A DNA stretch of 31,380 bases, from the NCBI GenBank assembly GCA_964344155.1, contig CAYFMG010000011.1, positions 1-31,380 on the forward strand, in the 5' to 3' direction. Shown here in pieces: positions 1-8,053 of this stretch. How positions within the stretch are numbered: the stretch's first letter is position 1; each line of letters opens with the position of its first letter. The notes below the pieces were generated by a model, which was not told where the DNA came from, did no database searches, and saw only the letters and a list, made by a program, of their open reading frames with translations. The translations under genes were made by a program, and so were the position numbers. This DNA comes from UBA6164 sp964344155. Lineage in GTDB: Bacteria > Patescibacteriota > Gracilibacteria > BD1-5 > UBA6164.

Positions 1-693
1 CTGCTGTTACAAACACAGATTGATCTATAACATCACAAGTAAGTGCTAATCCTACAGCAGGGTTTAGTATTATTAGTTATACTGGTAATGGTAATAGTGG
101 TGTTACTATTGGACATGGGTTAAATAAAACACCAGAATTAACTATTATAAAACCACGTAATTTTGCTGATAATTGGGTTGTATTTGGTAGTGTTTTATGA
201 TCAAATTCATGATTATATTTAAATGGTACCCAATCAATACTTAGTCTTGGAGCACGTTTACCTGGTGATAATAATCAAACTATTAATTTAGGTGATTATT
301 GGAATAATTTAAATAATTCAGGAACAGATTTTATATCTTACGCCTTCCATTCAGTACCAGGCTATAGTAAGGTATGAAGTTATATAGGTAATGGTAGTAC
401 AGACTGAACTTTTGTTTATACTGGATTTAAACCTAAATATGTTATGGTTAAAAGAACTGATAATACAAATGGTTGGTTCTTGATGGATACAACTAGAAGT
501 CCTGAGAATGTAGCAAATGACTTCTTAAGACCAAATTCAAGTGATGCAGAAGCAGTTGCACTTAACTCTATATGGGACATGTTATCTAATGGTTTCAAAA
601 TGAGATGAACAGGTGCAGATGTTAATACATCATGAAGTAAATATATATATAGCCTTTGCTGAAGCACCATTTAAGTATGCAAATGCTAGGTAG
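1..693 (+). CDS. Phage tail-fibre-like protein, 5'-truncated by window edge, probable frameshift near 3' end
   Basis: Reading in frame 3 with TGA as Gly gives a long product with the pattern ISYTGNGNSGVTIGHGL, then PELTIIKPRN, then VYTGFKPKYVMVKRTD, and later SNGFKMRGTGADVNTSG. This is the repeated beta-rich C-terminal region found in many phage tail-fibre or receptor-binding proteins, which normally ends in a YIYxAFAExPFKYANAR-type sequence. That expected end is present at 651-693 but two bases out of frame: the strict frame reaches TAA at 672-674, while the shifted frame runs AFAEAPFKYANAR to TAG at 691-693. The jump falls in an alternating AT tract at 641-650. TGA is used for several glycines, so the gene is adapted to the recoded host. 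The start lies outside the window. Family recognition is good; whether the frameshift is biological or a sequencing error is unknown. Confidence 0.75.
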
Positions 694-701
694 TAAATTT
701 T

Positions 702-799
702 ACCTCTCTCTTGAATTCTCTCCCCTTGTCAGGGGAAAGAGGCTACCAAAAAATGTAGTCCTTTTCTCCTGTTAAGGAGAGAAGATTCAGATGAGAGGT
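702..799. repeat. Palindromic element with nested hairpins (MITE-like or large terminator)
   Basis: The element begins ACCTCTC and ends GAGAGGT, and the outer arms continue as imperfect complements (TGAAT/ATTCA). Inside are three smaller hairpins: CCCCTTGTCAGGGG, a GGCTAC/GTAGTCC stem around 731-760, and CTCCTGTTAAGGAG. The whole could fold like a cloverleaf. It starts 9 bp after the tail gene and is followed by a run of T, so it could also end transcription of that gene. Related GC-rich palindromes occur at 833-878 and 1522-1557. Confidence 0.55.
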
Positions 800-832
800 T
801 TTTTTGTGTTTGTCCTTTGAACTAAATAACCC

Positions 833-878
833 ACCTCTGAATCTCCTCCCTAATATTAGGGAGGAGGGCTGCAGGTAG
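833..878. repeat. Second, shorter GC-rich palindrome
   Basis: It starts ACCTCTGAATCTC, resembling both ends of the 702-799 element, then contains a perfect 24-base palindrome at 843-866 with CTCCTCCC arms and TAATATTA at the centre. It is probably a truncated relative of the upstream element. No coding sequence overlaps it. Confidence 0.5.
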
Positions 879-893
879 TTTGGTTTAAAAAAT

Positions 894-921
894 TTGCTTT
901 TTTAAAAAAATGTAATATAAT
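894..921 (+). promoter_or_regulatory. Possible promoter for a short RNA
   Basis: TTGCTT (894-899) and a consensus TATAAT (916-921) are separated by 16 bp. A terminator-like hairpin follows at 956-986, so any transcript would be only about 60 nt and has no credible ORF. Confidence 0.35.
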
Positions 922-929
922 ATTTATAA

Positions 930-1079
930 CTCATATACATGGTGAGGGAAAATAGAAAAAAGAGGGGGGCTTAGCCTCTCTTTTTTCTTGCCTTATTTTT
1001 TGTATTACTTTTAGTAATACTTAAAGCAAAAATATATCTCTTCAATCTGAAGGATAGATATATTCTCATTTACATGGTG
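930..1079 (+). repeat. Direct repeat of a 15-base motif upstream of hairpins
   Basis: CTCATATACATGGTG at 930-944 recurs as CTCATTTACATGGTG at 1065-1079 (14 of 15 identical). Each copy is followed within about 15 bases by a hairpin (956-986 and 1084-1102), suggesting a duplicated structured unit. Function is unknown. Confidence 0.4.
956..986 (+). terminator. Intrinsic terminator-like hairpin
   Basis: AAAAAAGAG (956-964) pairs with CTCTTTTTT (978-986) around a GC-rich interior, with a T-run on the 3' arm. It would end the short transcript predicted from 894-921. Confidence 0.5.
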
Positions 1080-1220
1080 GTTAGGAAGTAAAATATACTT
1101 CCTAGTGGAAAACTTCCAAAAGGAAGCATTAATTACTATATAGAAAAAGAAAACAAAATCAAATAAAAGTATATAAAAAGAATATATTAATATAAATTAA
1201 AATTAATCAAAAAATAAAAA
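988..1220. other. Gene-free stretch with three small hairpins
   Basis: No ORF of useful length is open in any frame when TGA is sense. The stretch has hairpins GTATTAC/GTAATAC (1002-1020), GGAAGTA/TACTTCC (1084-1102) and CTTCC/GGAAG (1113-1126), then very AT-rich DNA. It may be a structured RNA or decayed phage DNA. Confidence 0.35.
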
Positions 1221-1251
1221 AATAGTCAAAAAAAATTTGACTATTTTTTTA
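1221..1251 (+). terminator. Intrinsic terminator upstream of the tRNA genes
   Basis: AATAGTCAAA (1221-1230) pairs perfectly with TTTGACTATT (1236-1245) and is followed by T's. It isolates the tRNA pair from upstream transcription. Confidence 0.65.
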
Positions 1252-1285
1252 TTTCCATATAATAACTCTCGCAATAAGGAATTAT

Positions 1286-1360
1286 GCGGCTATCGTCTAG
1301 TGGTTAGGACTCGTGGTTTTCATCCACGCAACCGGGGTTCGATTCCCCGTAGCCGTACCA
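1286..1360 (+). tRNA. tRNA-Glu (anticodon UUC), CCA encoded
   Basis: Acceptor arms GCGGCTA and TAGCCGT pair (first pair G-U). The anticodon stem CGTGG/CCACG encloses the loop TTTTCAT, giving anticodon TTC for Glu. The T arm is CGGGG-TTCGATT-CCCCG, followed by discriminator A and a genomic CCA (1358-1360). It lies 28 bp upstream of the initiator tRNA and is probably co-transcribed with it. Confidence 0.95.
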
Positions 1361-1388
1361 TTTTTATTGCAATTTTTTTTATATTTAT

Positions 1389-1463
1389 CGCGGGGTAGAG
1401 AAGTGGTATCTCGTCGGGCTCATAACCCGAAGATCACTGGTTCAATTCCAGTCTCCGCAACCA
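1389..1463 (+). tRNA. Initiator tRNA-fMet (anticodon CAU), CCA encoded
   Basis: The acceptor 5' arm CGCGGGG faces CTCCGCA, leaving the unpaired C1-A72 that marks bacterial initiator tRNAs and allows formylation. The anticodon stem has the three consecutive G-C pairs (GGG/CCC) of initiators around loop CTCATAA, anticodon CAT. CCA is encoded at 1461-1463. It is followed directly by a strong terminator. Confidence 0.95.
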
Positions 1464-1476
1464 TAAAAGAAAAACT

Positions 1477-1518
1477 AAGACCTTAATTATAAATTAAATA
1501 TAATTAAGGTCTTTTTTT
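1477..1518 (+). terminator. Intrinsic terminator after the tRNAs
   Basis: AAGACCTTAATTA (1477-1489) and TAATTAAGGTCTT (1501-1513) form a perfect 13-bp stem followed by a T-run. It lies between the plus-strand tRNAs and the convergent minus-strand secretion genes and may serve both. Confidence 0.8.
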
Positions 1519-1521
1519 ATT

Positions 1522-1557
1522 CTCCCCCTCCTGCTAGGGAGGGGTTAGGGGAGGGGA
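1522..1557. repeat. GC-rich palindromic repeat
   Basis: CTCCCCCTCC, a short loop, GGGAGGGG and then TTAGGGGAGGGG: a hairpin with a repeated G-rich 3' arm, sharply different from the surrounding AT-rich DNA. It abuts the stop codon of the minus-strand gene at 1558 and resembles the elements at 702-799 and 833-878. G-runs on the plus strand could also form a quadruplex. Confidence 0.5.
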
Positions 1558-2007
1558 TTACTTATAAATCCAAGGAGCAACCATATTAAGTATTATTCAA
1601 CTTAATAATAATAGTACTAATCAAATTAAAGTTCAAGTTATTCTTTTTTTAGCTTCATCCTTTAAACTTTGATCAGCTCATCACATAGAATACATAATAC
1701 CATTTATAATAAGATATAAAACTCATCATAAAGCAGCTAAATATGTAAAGTATTTGATAATCTTTCAAAACATACTGATAACTGATCAAAAACCTTTTTC
1801 TATATGACAAGTATAGCTTGTGTTTCAGTTAGAATCAGCTTTTCATGTAGGAACACAACAAGCTCAAGGAACCTTTTCTGTAACAGTTACTTGTACTCAA
1901 TTACTATTTTCACAATTCTCAGCAGCATAAGTATTTGGTAAAATGCTTATATTAAATGAAGATATTATAGATAATGCTAATATTATTTTTACTAATATAT
2001 TTTTCAT
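1558..2007 (-). CDS. Pilin/VirB2-like small membrane protein of a type IV secretion-like system
   Basis: The 149-aa product starts with a hydrophobic leader (MKNILVKIILALSII) ending near TYAAEN, a plausible signal-peptidase site. A short extracellular segment with four Cys follows (C33, a CC pair, one further C). Then come two membrane segments, about FTYLAALGGVLYLIINGIMY and ITGTLIGLVLLLLGSIIL, joined by a charged loop, MGGADQSLKDEAKKR. Leader plus two helices with a short charged hairpin is the layout of VirB2/TrbC-type pilins, and the KKRITGTLIGL/NMVAPWIY ending is common in CPR proteins of this type. It is the last of three related genes and starts 5 bp after its upstream neighbour ends. 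Predicted role: subunit of a surface pilus or channel. Several Gly are TGA. Confidence 0.7.
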
Positions 2008-2011
2008 AGTT

Positions 2012-2929
2012 TTATAGTTGTAAGGAAATTAAATCTTTTAAGAAAGCATGACTTGCAAGTAATATAACAGTTGCAACAACAGTATTGACGATAATACTTT
2101 TTGCCTTTTTTACTCTTTCTTCATCTCCATTTGATGTTATATAGTAATATCATGCAAGAGTTAAGAAGAAAATAGCAATAGGTCAAGCAAAGAATAAAGC
2201 TAACTCTTCTATAGTTTGGAATAAATTTTTTCAATCCTCAATACTTCCATTATAAACAAGAGATAACCAAGCTTCTATAAATCATACAAATACTAATCAT
2301 ACAATAGACCAAACGATTTTATTTTTAGCTTCAGTAATTTTTTCATCTCTTCATCTAGAAGTCATTATTTGGATACCAGCTAGAACTATCATAAATACAG
2401 CTATAGAAAATATTGCTACCTCTATAAAACTAACTATTCATCAGTTTACAGTATTATCAAAAATACTTGTGTTTATAAAGATACTTTCTTCATTTTTAGA
2501 TAATTCTGATGACCAAGTTCAACTTATAGAACCATCAAGACTACTTTTGTTTGATACATTAAACATTTCATATATAGTTCAAGGTATATTTATGAATATT
2601 AATCATACCAAAGCATACCACAGTTGTCTTTTTCAAGTACTAAGCTTATCTTCATCACTTCACATAGACATTATCATTTGTGCTCAAGCATATACTAGAT
2701 ATACAATCAAAAGTCATGAAACTATATATTTTATAACAGTTAATATTTTGAATCATAGATCTTTAGAATCTTCAGCTATATCTCAAGAGTTTGGTAAACT
2801 ACCTAAAGAATGATCTGTTATCTTGTCTACTCAGTTTATTGAATCAAGTCAATTTATTCAAGCATTAGTTGTATAAAATATACTAAAAGCTAGAATAAAT
2901 ATCATTATTATTTTTATTATATTTTTCAT
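2012..2929 (-). CDS. Multi-domain pilin-like membrane protein (T4SS-associated)
   Basis: The 305-aa protein has an N-terminal signal segment (MKNIIKIIMIFILAFS) and at least three copies of a two-helix unit separated by a short charged loop. Loop sequences are MSMGSDEDKLSTGKRQ, TSRGRDEKITEAKNK and SNGDEERVKKAKS, each followed by a hydrophobic helix such as LWYALVGLIFI, IVWSIVGLVFV and IIVNTVVATVILL. The same hydrophobic-GxDEEKxxxAK-hydrophobic signature occurs in the genes on both sides, so the family arose by duplication and fusion. Resemblance to VirB2-like pilins is structural; no catalytic motif is seen. It is 5-6 bp from each neighbour, indicating one operon, and probably forms part of a membrane complex. 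TGA encodes Gly throughout. Confidence 0.65.
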
Positions 2930-2934
2930 TGTTT

Positions 2935-3828
2935 TTATATATTAGATTCAGGTAAGATAAAAAAAGTTAATATTAAATAATTTGCTATTAGTATAGCTAA
3001 TCATATAGCTATGTACAAAATACTTGATTTTGCTTTTTTTAATTTTTCTTCATCTCATCATGAAACAAGAAGAGTAAATCAAGCATATATAATCAAAAGT
3101 ATTACTATTATTCATACGAAACTATTCATCCAATCTATTATGTTTACTATTATAGAAGAGAATCATTCTAGATTTTTATCTCAGTATATAGTTGTTACCA
3201 AAGCATTAGATGCTCTAATTACTATGAATCATATAGCAGCATATAATACAGACATTTTTCCAGACTTAGCTTTTTCTTCATCTCAGTTTGCTGTGATTAT
3301 TCTGTAAAAAGCATATATCATCATAGCAATAAAGAAAAATACTCATGCCATTGATAGTAAGTTTATTATAGGATTTATAATTTTATCTATAAAACTATAA
3401 GCTAGGGTATCATTTATATTTTTATCAAATAGTATATTTACAAAATAGAAAGCTATTTGTGTTACTATTACTCAAACAGAGATCCATATAACTCATTTTT
3501 TGAAGTTTCATACTTCTTCTTCTGTTTTTCATGAAAATAGTAATCTAAGAACTATTATAAAGAAGTATACTCCTACAAATAAGAAAAATAAATTTTTCAA
3601 ATCACGTGCTATTCTGATAATAGAATTGTATATACCTTTTTGTCATCATGTTGCTACACTGAAGTCTGTAGTAGAGTTTTGCATACTATCTAGATGAGTA
3701 TTTGTAGTTGAATTAATAACTCAACTGCTTTCAGATCAAGTTTTTAAGTTGTCGTTGCTAAAAGCTGGTGTAGCAAAAAGACTTACACTTACAAGAAAAA
3801 GGGAAATGATTTTTAATAAAAATTTCAT
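2935..3828 (-). CDS. Multi-domain pilin-like membrane protein (T4SS-associated), first of the trio
   Basis: The 297-aa product begins MKFLLKIISLFL..., a signal peptide or signal anchor, followed by a Ser/Thr/Asn-rich exported stretch. At least two copies of the family signature follow: SGGDEEKLKKAKSSILYIAIGL and TANGDEEKAKSGKMSVLYAAI. Each charged loop lies between hydrophobic helices, for example GIIVILLIIYAGFTLLV and SIILFFIAMMIYAFYR. Orientation, spacing and shared motif tie it to the two genes downstream. The VirD4-like ATPase gene lies upstream on the same strand but is separated by a terminator (3888-3918), so the pilin trio may be expressed separately or by readthrough. Function is inferred from family layout only. 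Confidence 0.65.
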
Positions 3829-3887
3829 TATTTAATAATATTATTAATATATATAGATATATTTTATCATATTTAGAGAAAAAATAC

Positions 3888-3918
3888 AAAAAAAGCTCTT
3901 TTTTTAAGAGCTTTTTTT
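3888..3918 (-). terminator. Intrinsic terminator after the VirD4-like gene
   Basis: AAAAAAAGCTCTT (3888-3900) pairs with AAGAGCTTTTTTT (3906-3918). The stem overlaps the TAA of the minus-strand ATPase gene and has T-runs in both directions. Confidence 0.75.
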
Positions 3919-6694
3919 ATTCTGGGCTAATTCATAGTCTTGCTTCTATTTCCATATCTACATATTTTTTCTTTCTTCAGTATTTTTTTCTAGAGTATTC
4001 TTTTATTATTGAAGCAATTTTTTTGTTCTTATAATTATTATCCCGTATTGTTTTTAGATCAAACGGTCTAGTTGTAGCATTGTCTATATTTAGCTTACAA
4101 TAAGTTGTAAAGTTTGCTATACCTATGATATCTTGTTGAGATAATAGGGGAGCATATTCTTTTTCCATATATTCAGCATCATCAGCACCTACCTTGAAAC
4201 TCATAATAGTTCAGGCATTACCAAATACTGCATCTTTTATACTTGGCTTATCTCATTGTTTTGCACCACTTCATCCTATTTGAGCAATAAATTGGTGGGC
4301 CATAATTAGTGCTAGTTTATATTTTCTGGCTTCTGATAATATCTCTCAGAAAGTTTCAGTTGCAAAGTTTTGAAACTCATCAACATACATATAAAAATCT
4401 TTTCTTTCTTCTTGAGGCATATCAGCTCTACTCATAGCTGCCATATTTACCTTTGATACAAATATTAATCAAAGAAGTTGGGCATTGAGTGCTCATATTT
4501 TACCTTTTGAAAGATTTACAAGTAGTACTTTTTTATTATCCATTATTTCTCTTATATTAAAGGCTGATTTAGGTTGACCTATAATATTTCTAATAGTTGT
4601 ATTTGTTATAAATGGACCAAATTTTGAACTAAAATATGGTATCATTTCTTGTTTTTCTCTATCTCAAGTATTTGCATATTCATGATCCCAAAAAGATTTA
4701 ACAACAGGATTTTTTACTTTTGAGACTTTGTATTTCATAAATGCATCATCTACAAAAAGTCTTGGTACATCAATTAAGGTACCACCATCTTCCATATCTT
4801 CCATTAGAGTTAAACATCAATTACGGAAGTAGTGTTGTATTCTTGGACCAAAGATTTCGTCACCAAAGATTTTTATAAATATTTCTGTTGCATCCATTGC
4901 AGCTCTATCCATCTCTCTTTTTCTAGCATCTGGATCTGTTGAGACTACTTCTAGCATATTTAGTCACATAGGTCTTTCGGTATCTGCAGGATCAAATACT
5001 ATAATATCTTTTGCTCTTTCTTTTGGTGCAAAATCTAAAATATCTTCTACTAAATCTCAGTGTGGATCAATTACACATAATCAGTCTCAATTCCGTAGAT
5101 CTTGTCTAGCTAAGTATCAAATAAATACAGATTTTCATCCTCATGATTTTCAAATAATATAGTGGTGTCTACCTCTATCTTTTCTGTTGAAGTATATAGG
5201 AGTTTTTTTGTTTCTATACTCATTCCATCACATTAAAACTCAGTCTTTATAAACAGGGAATCATCCAAGTTTTCTATGTACTTTTACAACTTTTCAATTT
5301 TTATCTTTTTCTTCTAATATAGTAGCTTCAGTAGGTATTTTTAAATTGTGAGGTATTGGTAGTTTCTTGTATTCTAACCATTTTATAATAGGAGATTTAT
5401 TATAATTTATATCTGGCATATGGTACATTGTAGATATTTCGTCTATAGACATGTATGAAATATTTTGGAAAAATCAAACAAGTTTATATTTAAATCAAAA
5501 ATATCTTAGAGGGGTAAATAACCAAGGTAGAGCATCTTCTCTTACTTGAGGATTATCCAAAGCATTATTATATTCATCAGTAAATATTGATGCTGCAGCT
5601 ACTATTGCATGTACTCAGTTTTCTGCTACTTGATGATCTTTACTACTCACAAGTACTCTAATTGAAGTTGTAAAAAATGGTTGTCATGCAGATTCTCACA
5701 TTATTTTTTGTGCTTCTGTTTCAGCTTGGTTGAATATTTTATATGCATCTCATTCAGATGCTCCAGGAGCATTATTTGTTCCTCAAACCATATTATCTGG
5801 TCATTGAATAAGTGCTACAAGAGGGTTCCATAACCAACTAAACATAGAAAACATGTTTTTTCTTTCTTTTTTGTATTGTCCTTTTGCAACTAATCAGGCA
5901 GCTCTTTTAGCTTCTTTGTTAAAGCTAAAATTTGGTTTTATTACAACTTGATAAACAGCTTTATCTTCTTTATTTAATCATCCAAATACATTTGTAAAAT
6001 TGTTAAGAGGATCATCTTCTAGGTATTTAAATGTTTTAATAGGATATACATCATCATGTTCTTTTCAAAGAGATGCTCATCTCATTGAATATCATTTTGG
6101 TTTAATATTTATGTAATCTTCTTTGTCTACAACTAGTATTTCAGCATCATTGTATATACTTGTTAAGTGTTGAGAGATAAGATTTACATATGATTTATAT
6201 GTTGCTATATAAAAAGTTAGTTCATTGTTTTCATAAACTAGTTCTAGAGATATTTTTGAGTGTCTAAATATAGCATTTAAAAAAGTATCTTTTAATCATG
6301 CTTCAGCTAGCTTATGCACAGCTTTATAAAACATACTCATCATTCCTATTTTTTCTTTGAAGTCTTTTTTTGTTTCTTTTTCTTTATCTAGTTTTGAGTC
6401 AGCTCTAGGTAAGGTGATTTTTAAATATCTTAGATTTCTAGAGTAGTATAGTTCAAAGAAAAAACGTAGAGTTTTTATAAAAATATAAAATAGTACTATT
6501 GTTAATAGTATTACTAATGCGTAGTATCAAATTGTTCATAAAATTTCTAAGCTAGAGTCAAAAGCTCAGCTATTGCTTGTATTTTCTTCAGCACTATTAT
6601 AATTATTTGAGGTAGATCTTGGATTTAGTGCTCATGCATAACTAGCTTGTAGTTGGCTTGTAAATCAGATTATTAGAAAAAATAGTTTTTTCAT
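3917..6694 (-). CDS. VirD4/TraG-type T4SS ATPase (coupling-protein-like)
   Basis: The 925-aa protein has a signal-like N terminus, a membrane helix near residues 65-90 (LEILGTIGYYALVILLTIVL), a long middle region and a C-terminal ATPase. The Walker A motif GKSGGGKS covers residues 515-522 (Lys521); three of its four Gly are TGA codons. It is followed by VIDPHGDLVEDIL, typical of conjugative coupling ATPases. Walker B is YMYVDEFQNFAT with Asp772-Glu773, followed by EARKYKLALIMAHQFIAQIG, characteristic of the TraG/TraD class. Such hexameric ATPases feed DNA or protein into type IV secretion channels at the inner membrane. The pilin-like genes lie immediately downstream. No relaxase is seen in the window, so conjugation is not shown. 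The start is the first ATG before the hydrophobic leader. Confidence 0.85.
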
Positions 6695-6771
6695 TTGTGT
6701 TATATTATTTTTTATTACTAGTATTTTAACATATTTTAACAAAAAATGAAAAAAAAATAAGACTTTTTCGA

Positions 6772-6799
6772 TTGACTTTTTTAGAAATATATATATAAA
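6772..6799 (+). promoter_or_regulatory. Promoter for the dapB-like gene
   Basis: TTGACT (6772-6777), a 16-bp spacer and TATAAA (6794-6799), about 55 bp upstream of the start codon. Confidence 0.6.
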
Positions 6800-6843
6800 C
6801 ATGATCGTTTTAGTATTTTTGTTTTGAGAACTTTGATTTTAAA

Positions 6844-6848
6844 GGGAG
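6844..6848 (+). promoter_or_regulatory. Shine-Dalgarno site of the dapB-like gene
   Basis: GGGAG lies 7 nt before the ATG at 6856. This is notable because almost all other genes in the window have only A/T-rich sequence at this position. Confidence 0.7.
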
Positions 6849-6855
6849 TGTATAG

Positions 6856-7812
6856 ATGAAAAAGGTAATGGTTTATGGGGCAGGAAATCTTGGTTTGAGT
6901 GTTTTGATTGGCCTAGCAAATAGAGGAGTAGAGTTATATAGATATGCTTTTACTAATGTATCTAACCTTGGTAAAGAGCTAACTTGTAATAATCAGGAGG
7001 TTGAAATATTATCTTGTGATGATTTGAGGCTTGCAGAAATAAAATATGAGGTATACGAAGAAGTTTCCTACATTATTGTTACTTTAACTGGTGATGTTTT
7101 GGAAAAGGAAATTGATTTCTTGCTTACTTTTGATATTCCATTAGTAATCCTTTCTACAAAATATGATGTAGCTAGGGTTAAAGGAAAAGTTGTGAATGCA
7201 TGTGGTAGAGCTGTGATATCTGAAAATATGGCTTTGCCAATTGTAGATTTTTGGGATAGACTTTCTAATTTAAAAAATGTTCCAGAGAGCGTTACTCTTT
7301 ATGTAAATGTTTTAGAATCTCATCAATCAAAAAAAGCTGATATAAGTGGTTCTGCTATAAAAGTTTTAGATATTTTGGAGAAAAAAGGCTTTGTTTTTGA
7401 ATTTACTGAAACTGATAAAGAGAAATATAAAGAGGATGTTGACGGAACTTATGGGTGTATTAACTGTCTTAGAGAGGAATTATCTCAAGAGCATTTTGGT
7501 ATAGCTAAAAAGTATCTTTCTGGACATGCTTATCACTCTTTCTGGATTACTTCTTATGTTAAGGATGAGAAAACTATTGATTATTTAAACTATGTTTTTG
7601 ATACTTTACATAGCTTGGAAGCTCAAACTATTCCAGATGTTATAGATATACAGGTTGAGTTATCAGACTTTGATGATCGTATTGAGTTGTATATTTCTCA
7701 CAATATTAACGGAAGAGACATCTATTCAGATGGTGTAGTTCGTTGTATTAATTTTTTGCAGGAAACAATGCAAACAGGAGCATTTTCTGGTATTGATGTT
7801 GTTAATAGCTAA
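6856..7812 (+). CDS. dapB: 4-hydroxy-tetrahydrodipicolinate reductase (DapB), plant-type
   Basis: The 318-aa protein has an N-terminal dinucleotide fold (VYGAGNLG, residues 5-12). ESHQSKKADISGSA (from residue 154) matches the DapB active-site signature ESHQxxKADTSGTA, with His156 and the catalytic Lys. SGHAYH (222-227) matches the SGHAFH motif of plant-type enzymes, and the ending HNINGRDIYSDG...IDVV is the conserved DapB C terminus. DapB reduces dihydrodipicolinate in lysine/diaminopimelate synthesis. Unlike its neighbours it has no TGA codon: all of about 19 Gly are GGN. It also has a clear Shine-Dalgarno site and its own promoter and terminator. This suggests recent acquisition from a standard-code organism. 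lysC and lysS follow on the same strand. dapA and asd are not in the window. Confidence 0.85.
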   Translation: MKKVMVYGAGNLGLSVLIGLANRGVELYRYAFTNVSNLGKELTCNNQEVEILSCDDLRLAEIKYEVYEEVSYIIVTLTGDVLEKEIDFLLTFDIPLVILSTKYDVARVKGKVVNACGRAVISENMALPIVDFWDRLSNLKNVPESVTLYVNVLESHQSKKADISGSAIKVLDILEKKGFVFEFTETDKEKYKEDVDGTYGCINCLREELSQEHFGIAKKYLSGHAYHSFWITSYVKDEKTIDYLNYVFDTLHSLEAQTIPDVIDIQVELSDFDDRIELYISHNINGRDIYSDGVVRCINFLQETMQTGAFSGIDVVNS

Positions 7813-7828
7813 AGATTAATTTTTGTTT

Positions 7829-7858
7829 CCCCCAAGAGATTGGGGGGACTTTTTTTTT
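7829..7858 (+). terminator. Intrinsic terminator after dapB
   Basis: CCCCCAA (7829-7835), loop GAGA and TTGGGGG, followed by about nine T. The last two T's are also the first bases of the -35 box of the next promoter. Confidence 0.9.
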
Positions 7859-7883
7859 GACAAATTCTAAAAATATATATAAT
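7857..7883 (+). promoter_or_regulatory. Promoter of lysC (and probably the following array)
   Basis: Consensus TTGACA (7857-7862) and consensus TATAAT (7878-7883), separated by 15 bp. Transcription would start near 7890, leaving a leader of about 160 nt before lysC. Confidence 0.7.
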
Positions 7884-7889
7884 GCAAGT

Positions 7890-8053
7890 AATTAATATTT
7901 AATAGACAGTTATGTTTAACCTAACAACTACAATAAAAACTATTAAACTTTATGAGCAAGTCTCTTAAGGTTGTTGTTTGGTATGTAAATATTTAAACTA
8001 AAGTCTTTAAGAGAAATCTTAGAGGCTTTTTATTATAATTTAATTAGAAAAAA
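7890..8053 (+). promoter_or_regulatory. lysC leader with competing hairpins and a 14-codon ORF
   Basis: The segment at 7958-7969 can pair with TTAAGAGA at 8007-8014 or with CTTAGAGGCTT at 8018-8028; the second stem is followed by TTTTTATT and looks like a terminator. A separate stem pairs 7920-7928 with 7973-7981 (one mismatch). A small ORF (7952-7996, MSKSLKVVVWYVNI) covers the shared arm. Mutually exclusive stems of this kind are typical of attenuators. No lysine riboswitch core was recognised. The signal sensed is unknown. Confidence 0.45.

Noticed and set aside
416..670. Minus-strand open frame opposite the tail-fibre gene.
   Set aside because: The plus strand has clear family motifs in code 25; the minus frame has none.
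843..866. Palindrome with TAATATTA at its centre, like the rolling-circle origin loop of CRESS-DNA viruses.
   Set aside because: The match is short and arises naturally in a palindrome; no Rep gene is nearby and the base after the motif is not the required C.
2469..3697. Plus-strand open frames of 65-114 codons.
   Set aside because: They lie antisense to the minus-strand pilin-like genes, have no recognisable motifs and no ribosome or promoter signals.
7884..8053. Possible lysine riboswitch (L-box) before lysC.
   Set aside because: The leader is AT-rich and shows none of the conserved L-box core segments or five-helix layout that I can recognise.
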